NCBI GenBank assembly: GCA_017383945.1
Contig: JAFNUQ010000193.1
Coordinates: 1 to 5,212 of the forward strand
Length of the DNA: 5,212 bases
Origin: Bacteroidales bacterium
GTDB taxonomy: Bacteria; Bacteroidota; Bacteroidia; Bacteroidales; UBA932
Direction of reading: 5' to 3'
Part shown: one piece after another, positions 1 through 5,212 of the stretch
How positions within the stretch are numbered: position 1 is the stretch's first letter
Layout of the letters: the number at the start of each line of letters is the position of its first letter
Notes under the pieces: model-generated
The model's database searches: none
What the model saw: the letters and a program-made list of their open reading frames with translations, nothing else
What the model was told of the DNA's origin: nothing
Position numbers and translations under genes: made by a program

Positions 1-347
1 CTCTTGATGATGAGGCAACCAAAGTAAAGCGGATCGAGAACGAGCTGAGCTGCCTTCTCCATAGTCATACCCTTGTTCTTGCGGAGTTCATAAAGGAGGT
101 TTGCATACTCAGCGGTCTTCTCGCTTGTAGCAGGATCGATGATAGTAGCCTTGCCGATGTTCTTGAGACCGAGCTTGTCTGCGAGAGCAAAAATCTCGTC
201 AGGGTTACCGATAAGGATAATTTCTGCGATATCGTCTGCAAGAGACCTGTCAGCAGCTGTGAGAGTACGCTCCTCGAGTGACTCAGGAAGCACGATGCGC
301 TGTTTGTTTGACTTAGCGCGTGCAATAATGCTTTCAATAAGTGACAT
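1..347 (-). CDS. pta: Phosphate acetyltransferase, N-terminal part (gene continues past left edge)
   Basis: Phosphotransacetylase interconverts acetyl-CoA plus phosphate with acetyl phosphate plus CoA in the cytoplasm; with acetate kinase it forms the acetate/ATP-generating pathway. Reading the minus strand from the ATG at 347 gives 115 complete codons without a stop, so only about the first third of a typical 330-340 residue short-form enzyme is present. Recognisable PTA-family stretches are the start MSLIESIIARAKSNKQRIVL, PESLEERTLTAADRSLADDI (residues 21-40), IILIGNPDEI (43-52), and the strongly conserved YELRKNKGMTMEKA followed by DPLYFG (86-110). The start is chosen because the family N-terminus begins exactly here and the upstream spacer is AT-rich and promoter-like. 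The gene diverges from the hydrolase at 454. An acetate kinase gene would be expected beyond the left edge, but that is inference. The assignment is from remembered family sequence and is strong for this conserved enzyme. Confidence 0.93.
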   Translation of the reverse strand, partial: MSLIESIIARAKSNKQRIVLPESLEERTLTAADRSLADDIAEIILIGNPDEIFALADKLGLKNIGKATIIDPATSEKTAEYANLLYELRKNKGMTMEKAAQLVLDPLYFGCLIIK

Positions 348-388
348 AGTGTTATTTTGTTTATATTGTTTATCTGATAACAATCATA

Positions 389-396
389 CAAATATA
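389..396 (-). promoter_or_regulatory. Candidate Bacteroidetes -7 element for pta
   Basis: On the minus strand these bases read TATATTTG, a perfect match to the Bacteroidetes primary-sigma -7 consensus TAnnTTTG. It would start transcription near 384, giving a leader of roughly 37 nt before the pta ATG. No convincing TTTG -33 box is seen 19-21 bp upstream, so the call rests on the -7 element and its position. A second consensus match, TACTTTTG on the same strand at 429-436, is an alternative or additional start. Confidence 0.5.
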
Positions 397-453
397 ATAA
401 ATCTTCGTGATTTTTAGTATCTTGCACACAAAAGTACAGAGATACAAGACAAA

Positions 454-2439
454 ATGAAAAAATTATTACTGACCATCTTAGTAGTGCTAGGCTTTACCAC
501 AGTCCTCAATGCACAGAACACAGCAGGCAATATGTCCAAGGCAATGGCCGATTGCTTTATCGACAGATTTCCTGATCCGGACATGATCCACTCCTACAAG
601 TCCTCCAACACTATCTCTTGGCAACCAGGTTATGTAATGTTTGCTCTTGAGCACGTGTGGCGCAACACAGGAGACATCCGCTATTACAACTACATCAAAC
701 GCTATATAGATCAGCACGTTGACGAGGAAGGAAACATCCGCCAATTCACTCCTGACGCCCTCGACCATTTTATCCCTGGCTATGCTTGTCTTCTCATCTA
801 CGAGCAGACCGGCGAGGCAAAATATGCAAAGGCAGCAGAGAAATTCCGCGAAGCGCTCAGGACCTACCCTCGCACAGAGGAAGGAATGTTTATTCACGGC
901 GTGCGCATGCCTCAAGTCTGGATTGATGGCGTATATATGGGCCAGATGTTCCTGCTTCGCTATGCCAAGACAATGGGACATCCTGAAGATTATGCCGAAG
1001 TCGTGAAGCAGATCAAGGGCGTAGTCAAGCTCTGCGGCAGAGAAGACGGACTTCTTGTGCATGCTTGGGCACCTAAGGGCACTGGTCGCTGGCCGGGAGA
1101 TGGCGCTTCGCCTGAAGTATGGAGCGAGGGTCTTGGATGGATAGCAGTGCTGCTCGCAGACTGGTCAGACTGGATGCCGGCTGATACTCCGGGCTATGAC
1201 GAGATCCTTGAGATCACTAAAAATCTCTGCAAGGGACTCAAAGGCTGCCAGGACAGCAGAACAGGACTCTGGAGCCAGGTCGTGGACAAGCCATATGCCG
1301 AGGGCAACTGGAACGAGACATCAGGCTCTGGAATGTTTACTTACCTGCTCCAACGCGCTATCGATAAGGGATTTATCCCAGCAGAAGAATATCAGAGCGT
1401 GATTGATAAGGCCTACGACGGACTTCTGAGCAAATGCATACGCAACACCGACGGCTACTACAACCTCATCGACTGCAGCAGCATCGGCATCAAACGCAAT
1501 TATCAGGAATACATTTCGCAGCCGCGTGAGATCAGCACATTCTGCTCATTCGCCTCATTTATGCTTGGCACAGGAGCAGTCGAGTGGCGTCGCGCCCACC
1601 CGGCAGGAAGCGTGCTCAGCAGCCCCTTCTACTGCTGCGACTACAGCCAGGGCAAGGTTATGAGGATGGAAGACGGAAAGGTTGTCTGGAAGCACGACGC
1701 TCCCCTGACCAATGACCTTTGGGTGCTGGATAACGGCAACATTCTCTTTACTACGGGCAAGGGCGTGCTGGAGCTGGACGCTCAGATGGATACTGTTTTC
1801 CACTACGAGTCACAGAGCAGCATATTCGCCTGCCAGAGGCTGGCAAATGGTAACACATTTATCGGCGAATGCAGCGGCGGTCGCCTGATTGAGGTCAGTC
1901 CTAAAGGCAAGATTGTCAAGTCGTTGAGCATTGTACCTGAGGGCGGAAAGGCAGACGACGGTTACATTCGCAATGCGCGTAAACTCGCCAACGGCAACTA
2001 TCTCGTGGCACACTATTCGGGCCGCAAGGTTGTGGAGTATGACCGCAGAGGCCGCATCGTCTGGGAAGCGCCGGTGAGCGGCGGGGCACACTCTGTAGCA
2101 CGCACCGCAGAAGGACACACTATTGTTGCTGCAACCGACAAGGACAAGAACCCGATGATTATTGAATTTGACAAGAAAGGTGAGATCGTCTGGACCCTCT
2201 CCAACTCAGACCTGAAAGGAGAGCCGCTGAAGTTTATGTCAGGTTTTCAATATCTTCCGGAGAGCGATAGTTTTGTCTTGACCAACTGGCAGGGACATAA
2301 AATCCGCCAGAAAGGTCCGCACATACTTCACGTCAGCAGGGACAAGAAGATTCTTGAAAGCCTTGGAGACAATCCCGATATCGTGACTATCTCATCGATA
2401 TTTATTCCAGGCAAGAAAAGCTCAGAGGTCGTGCATTAA
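454..2439 (+). CDS. Secreted GH105-like unsaturated uronyl hydrolase fused to a C-terminal beta-propeller
   Basis: A 661-residue protein. Residues 1-20 form a Sec signal peptide (MKK, hydrophobic core, VLNA before Q21), so it is exported; no lipobox Cys is seen. Residues about 25-380 look like a GH88/GH105 (alpha/alpha)6 barrel, which hydrolyses unsaturated uronic acid ends left by polysaccharide lyases. Supporting motifs are LDHFIPGY (103-110, D104), VWIDGVYM (155-162, with D158 aligned to the catalytic Asp143 of YteR), HAWAPKG (203-209), EVWSEGLGW (221-229) and ETSGSGMFTY (288-297). Residues about 385-653 are an addition to the usual ~370-residue enzyme. They form roughly six degenerate PQQ/propeller-like repeats of the pattern RLANGNTFI...RLIEVSPKGKIV, for example at 421-450, 457-490, 507-540, 546-581 and 597-635. 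The ATG at 454 is fixed by the signal peptide; no strong Shine-Dalgarno precedes it. Substrate (rhamnogalacturonan, arabinogalactan or another uronate-bearing glycan) is not determinable here. The stop overlaps that of the convergent marR. Confidence 0.88.
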   Translation: MKKLLLTILVVLGFTTVLNAQNTAGNMSKAMADCFIDRFPDPDMIHSYKSSNTISWQPGYVMFALEHVWRNTGDIRYYNYIKRYIDQHVDEEGNIRQFTPDALDHFIPGYACLLIYEQTGEAKYAKAAEKFREALRTYPRTEEGMFIHGVRMPQVWIDGVYMGQMFLLRYAKTMGHPEDYAEVVKQIKGVVKLCGREDGLLVHAWAPKGTGRWPGDGASPEVWSEGLGWIAVLLADWSDWMPADTPGYDEILEITKNLCKGLKGCQDSRTGLWSQVVDKPYAEGNWNETSGSGMFTYLLQRAIDKGFIPAEEYQSVIDKAYDGLLSKCIRNTDGYYNLIDCSSIGIKRNYQEYISQPREISTFCSFASFMLGTGAVEWRRAHPAGSVLSSPFYCCDYSQGKVMRMEDGKVVWKHDAPLTNDLWVLDNGNILFTTGKGVLELDAQMDTVFHYESQSSIFACQRLANGNTFIGECSGGRLIEVSPKGKIVKSLSIVPEGGKADDGYIRNARKLANGNYLVAHYSGRKVVEYDRRGRIVWEAPVSGGAHSVARTAEGHTIVAATDKDKNPMIIEFDKKGEIVWTLSNSDLKGEPLKFMSGFQYLPESDSFVLTNWQGHKIRQKGPHILHVSRDKKILESLGDNPDIVTISSIFIPGKKSSEVVH

Positions 2440-2455
2440 TCTTCGGATGCCTCTG
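2423..2455 (-). terminator. Possible imperfect hairpin terminator at the convergent gene ends
   Basis: CAGAGG at 2423-2428 pairs with CCTCTG at 2450-2455, and CAT at 2434-2436 pairs with ATG at 2447-2449, with a 5-nt bulge and a 10-nt loop. On the minus strand the stem is followed by a T-rich run (TTTTCTT, about 2411-2417), so it could end the marR transcript inside the 3' end of the hydrolase gene. On the plus strand no T-tract follows. The bulge and modest stem make this tentative. Confidence 0.3.
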
Positions 2456-2882
2456 GCACAGACATATTGATAGTCAATTTATTAAGAGTAGCGATAAAGT
2501 CTCGCTGCTCTTTTTCATCTATACCGACCAGGGCCTGATCCAGAAGGAAGACGCCGGATTTCTTTGCTTCAACTTTCAGCTCGTCTGCAAGTTTAGTGAG
2601 GCGCACGATATTTGACCTGCGATCCTGCGTATTCTGCGCCCTGACAGCAAATCCCTTTTTCTCTATCGCATCTACAAGCTTGGTAACAGAGTTCTTATCC
2701 TTGTGCATCTGAGTGGCCAATTGTTGTTGAGTCATAGGGCCTTGGTTCCATAGCAGATCAATGAGCAGAAACTGCTCAGGAGTCAGAGGAATATTAAATT
2801 GCTTGAGCTTGGAGGCCATATATTGCTTGAGTTTACAAGCAGTGAGGTTAAGGTCAACAGCAATCTGTTTAGATAGTAGCAT
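2436..2882 (-). CDS. MarR-family winged-helix transcriptional regulator
   Basis: A 148-residue cytoplasmic DNA-binding protein of normal MarR length, expected to act as a dimer. Residues about 5-30 form the N-terminal dimerisation helix and 33-46 (LTPEQFLLIDLLWN) the helix before the DNA-binding domain. Residues 50-60 and 63-77 (MTQQQLATQMH, then KNSVTKLVDAIEKKG) are the helix-turn-helix. Residues 79-96 form the wing, with the family-typical Asp-Arg-Arg at 87-89 followed by a hydrophobic LT. The C-terminal helices (about 97-140) complete the dimer interface. The ligand and targets cannot be read from sequence; MarR proteins often repress their own or a neighbouring gene. No Cys is positioned to suggest an OhrR-type sensor (the only Cys, C16, is in the first helix, so redox sensing there is possible but unproven). 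It lies 36 bp downstream of the YbaN-like gene on the same strand, with its own promoter-like element in that gap. Its stop codon overlaps that of the convergent hydrolase gene by 3 bases. Confidence 0.9.
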   Translation of the reverse strand: MLLSKQIAVDLNLTACKLKQYMASKLKQFNIPLTPEQFLLIDLLWNQGPMTQQQLATQMHKDKNSVTKLVDAIEKKGFAVRAQNTQDRRSNIVRLTKLADELKVEAKKSGVFLLDQALVGIDEKEQRDFIATLNKLTINMSVPEASED

Positions 2883-2905
2883 AGGGATACAGTATATGAT
2901 TTCTA

Positions 2906-2913
2906 CAAATATA
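2906..2913 (-). promoter_or_regulatory. Candidate -7 element for marR
   Basis: The minus strand reads TATATTTG, a perfect TAnnTTTG match, in the 36-bp gap between the YbaN-like gene and marR. It predicts a start near 2901 and a leader of about 18 nt. The surrounding 15 bases (2904-2918) match the pta element at 387-401 in 14 positions. No clear -33 TTTG is present. If it is real, marR can be transcribed on its own as well as by read-through from the upstream gene. Confidence 0.45.
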
Positions 2914-2918
2914 GTAAA

Positions 2919-3278
2919 TTACTTGATTGATTTGTAGGAAAGTATGTGTATTGTAATGGCCGTAGCTAGCAGAATGAAGAAAACTCGCAGAGCCCAATGC
3001 TCCGCCACAAAAATCGCACAATTGAGAAGCGTGAGCCAGACCATTGAGATAGAAAGCACCTTTATTCTAACAGGAATAGTCTTGTGTATCATAAAGTTAC
3101 GGATATATGGTCCGAGTCGAGGATGATCAAGCAGCCATTGATACAGATTGCGATTACTGCGATAGAAGAGCCACGCAGACAGCAGCAGAAGCGGGGTTGT
3201 CGGAAGTATCGGCAGGAAAATACCAAGTATCCCCAAGCCAAGCGAAATCAAACCTAATATTACAAATAACCACTTCAT
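2919..3278 (-). CDS. YbaN-family (DUF454) small inner-membrane protein
   Basis: A 119-residue integral membrane protein of the size usual for the DUF454/YbaN family, whose molecular role is not established. Residues 3-22 and 28-38 are hydrophobic helices separated by the family signature LPILPTTP (22-29). This is followed by the family-typical aromatic/Arg-Ser stretch WLFYRSNRNLYQWLLDH (36-52) and LGPYIRNF (55-62). Two further hydrophobic helices lie at about 74-91 and 95-113, and the tail is short and basic (SYKSIK). The ATG at 3278 begins directly at the first membrane helix and is preceded by a promoter-like element, so no longer start is needed. It is divergent from the HAD phosphatase gene and immediately upstream of marR on the same strand, which suggests a two-gene unit. 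Whether MarR controls it is inference. Confidence 0.88.
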   Translation of the reverse strand: MKWLFVILGLISLGLGILGIFLPILPTTPLLLLSAWLFYRSNRNLYQWLLDHPRLGPYIRNFMIHKTIPVRIKVLSISMVWLTLLNCAIFVAEHWALRVFFILLATAITIHILSYKSIK

Positions 3279-3280
3279 AA

Positions 3281-3296
3281 CTTTGCGGCGGCAAAG
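3281..3296. repeat. Short inverted repeat overlapping the YbaN-gene promoter
   Basis: CTTTGC (3281-3286) and GCAAAG (3291-3296) are perfect 6-bp arms around a 4-bp centre (GGCG). The repeat covers the downstream half of the -7 element, the predicted start site and the short leader, where a repressor or a leader hairpin would have effect. The arms are short and part of one arm is the -7 consensus itself, so chance is possible. Confidence 0.35.
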
Positions 3297-3299
3297 ATA
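3292..3299 (-). promoter_or_regulatory. Candidate -7 element for the YbaN-like gene
   Basis: The minus strand reads TATCTTTG, a perfect TAnnTTTG match ending 14 bases before the ATG at 3278. The start would fall near 3287, leaving a leader of only about 8-9 nt with no Shine-Dalgarno. The element overlaps an inverted repeat at 3281-3296. No TTTG -33 box is visible at the usual spacing. Confidence 0.5.
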
Positions 3300-3322
3300 G
3301 TGTAAAAAGACGTTTTAATTGC

Positions 3323-3330
3323 TATCTTTA
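3323..3330 (+). promoter_or_regulatory. Possible -7 element for the HAD phosphatase gene
   Basis: TATCTTTA matches TAnnTTTG at all but the last base and ends 5 bases before the ATG at 3336. If used, the transcript would start at or next to the start codon and be essentially leaderless. There is no clear -33 TTTG upstream, so this is a weak call. Confidence 0.3.
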
Positions 3331-3335
3331 TCATC

Positions 3336-3989
3336 ATGAAAGAAATTAAGATTATCCTTCTGGATTTTGACGGGACTTTGGGCGATACCGCATCCGTCAT
3401 CATCAACACTATGCAAGCTACTATCAGGGAGTTGGGTCTGGCAGCCCGCACAGATAAGCAGTGTGCGGAAATGATTGGCCTCAGGCTGGTGGAGATTCCG
3501 TCAGAACTCTATCCAGGACTTGAGATTGATCCTGAGGTCTTTGCATCGACATATCGCAGACTCTTCAATATATACAATACCGAAGGTGCCGTAAAGCTCT
3601 ACCCTGGGGTATATGAGACGCTCAGGTCTCTCAAGCAGCAAGGACTGACGTTAACGATTGCAAGCAGCAGAAGTCACGCTTCGCTTGATCAATATGTGAC
3701 AGAGCTTGGGCTTTCTTCCATCATCAGTTATGTCCTTGGGGCGGATGATGTGCAGGAGGGCAAACCTCAACCGGAGGCAGTTTTCAAGACGCTGGAGAAG
3801 TTTGGTTTCAACGCCGACCAGGCGCTCATGGTCGGAGATTCGATTTTTGATATCCAGATGGGCATCAACGCCGGCACCAGGACTTGCGGAGTCAGTTATG
3901 GCAACGGAACCCGCGAGAGCCTCGCTTCCGCAGACTGGATCATTGATGATTTCAGGGAAATATTGAAGTTGATAGATTTTTGTAATTAA
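3336..3989 (+). CDS. HAD-superfamily phosphatase, phosphoglycolate phosphatase/beta-phosphoglucomutase type
   Basis: A 217-residue cytoplasmic HAD hydrolase with all four motifs. Motif I is DFDGTL at 10-15 (nucleophile D10, acid/base D12). Motif II is the Ser in TIASSR at 107-112 (S110). Motif III is the Lys in EGKPQPE at 141-147 (K143). Motif IV is GDSIFD at 167-172 (D168 and D172 for Mg2+). Residues about 16-85 between motifs I and II form an alpha-helical C1 cap, which places it with the Gph/PgmB/YjjG-like subfamilies acting on small phosphorylated metabolites. LYPGVYETLRSLKQQG (88-103) is the typical entry into the second half of the core. Length is normal and nothing is missing. The true substrate (phosphoglycolate, pyrophosphate, a sugar phosphate or nucleotide) cannot be decided by eye. 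The ATG at 3336 begins two residues before the motif I beta strand, as usual. It is divergent from the YbaN-like gene; the downstream beta-helix gene has its own promoter. Confidence 0.92.
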   Translation: MKEIKIILLDFDGTLGDTASVIINTMQATIRELGLAARTDKQCAEMIGLRLVEIPSELYPGLEIDPEVFASTYRRLFNIYNTEGAVKLYPGVYETLRSLKQQGLTLTIASSRSHASLDQYVTELGLSSIISYVLGADDVQEGKPQPEAVFKTLEKFGFNADQALMVGDSIFDIQMGINAGTRTCGVSYGNGTRESLASADWIIDDFREILKLIDFCN

Positions 3990-4008
3990 TTATAATTTAA
4001 TAACTTTA
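3979..4008 (+). promoter_or_regulatory. Candidate Bacteroidetes promoter for the beta-helix protein gene
   Basis: TTTG at 3979-3982 fits a -33 box and TAACTTTA at 4001-4008 fits the -7 consensus in all but the last base, with an 18-bp spacer close to the usual 19-21. The start would be near 4013, giving a leader of about 25 nt before the ATG at 4038. The -33 box lies inside the last codons of the HAD gene. This is the only promoter in the window with both boxes at plausible spacing. Confidence 0.45.
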
Positions 4009-4037
4009 TAGCAGATAATCCTTAAACCAGTTTTGCC

Positions 4038-5212
4038 ATGAAAAAAGTATTATTAGTAGTCATTGCGACCCTCTTTACTTTTGCCAGCGCCAACGCTCAG
4101 TTTGAGAACCTAGGTGGCAGGCTCAAAGAGGGATTGAAGAAAGCTGTAGAAAAAGGCGTAGAATCTGCCATCAACAAAGCGGTTCCGTCATCTACTTCTA
4201 GCGCTACTACTGCACCGACGACAGCACCTGCGGCAGTTGCACCAAGCTCAAATGCCGTTGCAAGCACAATCTCAGTGCAGGATATTCCTGCTAATGCACT
4301 GTATGTAACATTGGAAAGAGGTTCTGCCAGAGGTACAGGTAGCAAAGACTCCCCTCTTAAGGATATTCAGAGAGCAATCGATCTTGCACCTAACGGAGGT
4401 GTTGTGTGCATTGCCGAGGGCAATTACCTGGGCACAATGGACCGCGGTTGGATAGAAATTAGGGGCAAGTATGTCTCGCTGCTTGGCGGTTTTAATGCTG
4501 ATTTCACAGAAAGAAACCCTCAGAAATATGTCACACGCATCCAGCCAACTATCCAGCAGAGAGGCACAATCGGCATGGGACTTCTGATGCTTGAGTGCAC
4601 TTCAGATATGTCTCAATCGATGGTTATTGATGGCTTGTCGTTTGATCTTGGCAACTACCTCGAATACTGCATCGCAGATCCTAGCGACCCACGATGGGGA
4701 TGCCCTGAAGGCTGCGAGACCGGTCGCGTGAAGCCGATCAGCGAAGCTCCTAACTCTGCTATCCGCTCTATCGGCGGCAATTTCTCTGGCAATCTCGCTA
4801 TCAGAAACTGTATGTTCCTGAATTCGTCTTTCTACGGCATACTTCTGATGCACAAGGGCGGAAATTGGGAGATTAACAATAATGTTTTTGTCAGCAATAT
4901 CTATTGCAGCTGCGAGGTCAATGGCGCTCTTAATCAGGACAATAACGCTCACAAGAGCACAGTTGATTTCCATCACAATACAGTTCTCTTCTCTTGGTGT
5001 GCAACCAAAGAGATGGAAGATATGGGATATGGTTACCGCATGAGAAATGGCGTGGATCATAACGTGCATCACAACATCTTCGGATGCTCAAACCTTGGTG
5101 CGATCGACAATGCTTGGGATGATTCCACTCTCCCTGCCGAGAAGCGCAAGATTGTTTCTGCGTGGGAGAACCTTTTCTTTATGAACAAGGGTGATATGAC
5201 TATCCCAGGCAC
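4038..5212 (+). CDS. Secreted right-handed beta-helix (pectin-lyase-like) protein, 3' end missing
   Basis: Open to the right edge: 391 complete codons, no stop. Residues 1-20 are a Sec signal peptide (MKK, hydrophobic core, ASANA before Q21) with no lipobox. Residues 22-48 are a lysine/glutamate-rich, probably helical segment (GGRLKEGLKKAVEKGVESAI). Residues 49-77 are a low-complexity Ser/Thr/Ala/Pro linker. From about 88 the sequence matches the entry of DUF1565/pectin-lyase-like beta-helices: YVTLERGSARGTGSKDSP, then LKDIQRAIDLAPNGGVVCIA and EGNY. Helix rungs recur as N-x-hydrophobic steps at 255-264 (IRNCMFLNSS), 279-288 (INNNVFVSNI), 311-320 (FHHNTVLFSW) and 343-352 (VHHNIFGCSN). A loop at about 205-240 contains C211, C222 and C226; ten Cys are present in all, so disulfides are plausible in an exported protein. 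Activity (lyase, hydrolase or binding only) is undetermined; no catalytic set is recognised. The start is fixed by the signal peptide. No Shine-Dalgarno is evident. Confidence 0.85.
   Translation, partial: MKKVLLVVIATLFTFASANAQFENLGGRLKEGLKKAVEKGVESAINKAVPSSTSSATTAPTTAPAAVAPSSNAVASTISVQDIPANALYVTLERGSARGTGSKDSPLKDIQRAIDLAPNGGVVCIAEGNYLGTMDRGWIEIRGKYVSLLGGFNADFTERNPQKYVTRIQPTIQQRGTIGMGLLMLECTSDMSQSMVIDGLSFDLGNYLEYCIADPSDPRWGCPEGCETGRVKPISEAPNSAIRSIGGNFSGNLAIRNCMFLNSSFYGILLMHKGGNWEINNNVFVSNIYCSCEVNGALNQDNNAHKSTVDFHHNTVLFSWCATKEMEDMGYGYRMRNGVDHNVHHNIFGCSNLGAIDNAWDDSTLPAEKRKIVSAWENLFFMNKGDMTIPG

Noticed and set aside
415..425. TATCTTGC before the hydrolase gene, considered as its -7 element
   Set aside because: It misses the TAnnTTTG consensus at two positions and has no -33 box at a suitable distance. 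The hydrolase promoter remains unassigned.
65..427. A 120-codon minus-strand open frame overlapping pta
   Set aside because: It is out of frame with the pta reading frame, which carries the conserved phosphotransacetylase motifs. The Ser/Leu-rich product is a frame shadow.
487..1062. A 191-codon open frame on the minus strand inside the hydrolase gene
   Set aside because: It is fully antisense to the catalytic domain carrying the GH105 motifs. Its translation shows no family features.
2887..2895. ATACAGTAT, a short dyad in the marR leader, considered as an autoregulatory operator
   Set aside because: The arms are only 4 bp in AT-rich sequence and do not extend further. MarR operators are usually longer dyads, so there is no real support.
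3985..4010. AT-rich AATTATAATT-type palindrome after the HAD gene, considered as a terminator
   Set aside because: It has no GC stem and no following T-tract. It is better explained as the AT-rich spacer of the downstream promoter.
4602..5072. A 156-codon open frame on the minus strand inside the beta-helix gene
   Set aside because: It lies wholly opposite a plus-strand frame with a signal peptide and clear beta-helix repeats. Its own product has no recognisable domain and a composition typical of an antisense shadow.
1..5212. Mobile elements, CRISPR arrays, tRNA/rRNA genes or a defence system
   Set aside because: No terminal repeats, transposase or integrase motifs, regularly spaced direct repeats or RNA-gene sequences were seen. 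All large open frames are accounted for by the genes listed.

Overview
This window looks like ordinary chromosomal sequence from a member of the Bacteroidota, most likely Bacteroidales (Bacteroides/Prevotella-like). Three things support this. There are perfect or near-perfect Bacteroidetes-type -7 elements (TAnnTTTG) in front of several genes and no clear Shine-Dalgarno sequences. Two exported proteins have short Sec signal peptides ending in NAQ. One of these is a GH88/GH105-type enzyme of the sort common in gut polysaccharide degraders. The genus cannot be fixed from the sequence alone.

Layout, left to right: (1) the 5' third of a phosphate acetyltransferase gene (pta), minus strand, running off the left edge; (2) a 106-bp AT-rich divergent spacer; (3) a plus-strand gene for a secreted 661-residue protein that joins a GH105-like unsaturated-uronyl hydrolase domain to a C-terminal PQQ-like beta-propeller; (4) a minus-strand MarR-family regulator whose stop codon overlaps the hydrolase stop codon; (5) a minus-strand small YbaN/DUF454 membrane protein just upstream of marR, probably partly co-transcribed with it; (6) a 57-bp divergent spacer with back-to-back promoter-like elements; (7) a plus-strand HAD phosphatase of the phosphoglycolate phosphatase type; (8) a plus-strand secreted right-handed beta-helix (pectin-lyase-like) protein with an Ala/Ser/Thr/Pro linker, open at the right edge.

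The genes do not form one obvious pathway. Pta is central acetate/acetyl-CoA metabolism. The GH105-propeller and beta-helix proteins are both exported and plausibly act on glycans, but no SusC/SusD, sensor or other carbohydrate enzyme is visible, so a polysaccharide utilization locus cannot be claimed. MarR and YbaN form a small regulator/membrane-protein pair. The HAD phosphatase is probably a housekeeping gene. I see no tRNA, rRNA, CRISPR, insertion sequence, phage or transposon signature, and no gene-free stretch longer than about 110 bases. The points most worth a second look are the hydrolase-propeller fusion, the architecture of the beta-helix protein, a near-identical 15-bp promoter core shared by pta and marR, and the very short leaders predicted around the ybaN/HAD divergent spacer.
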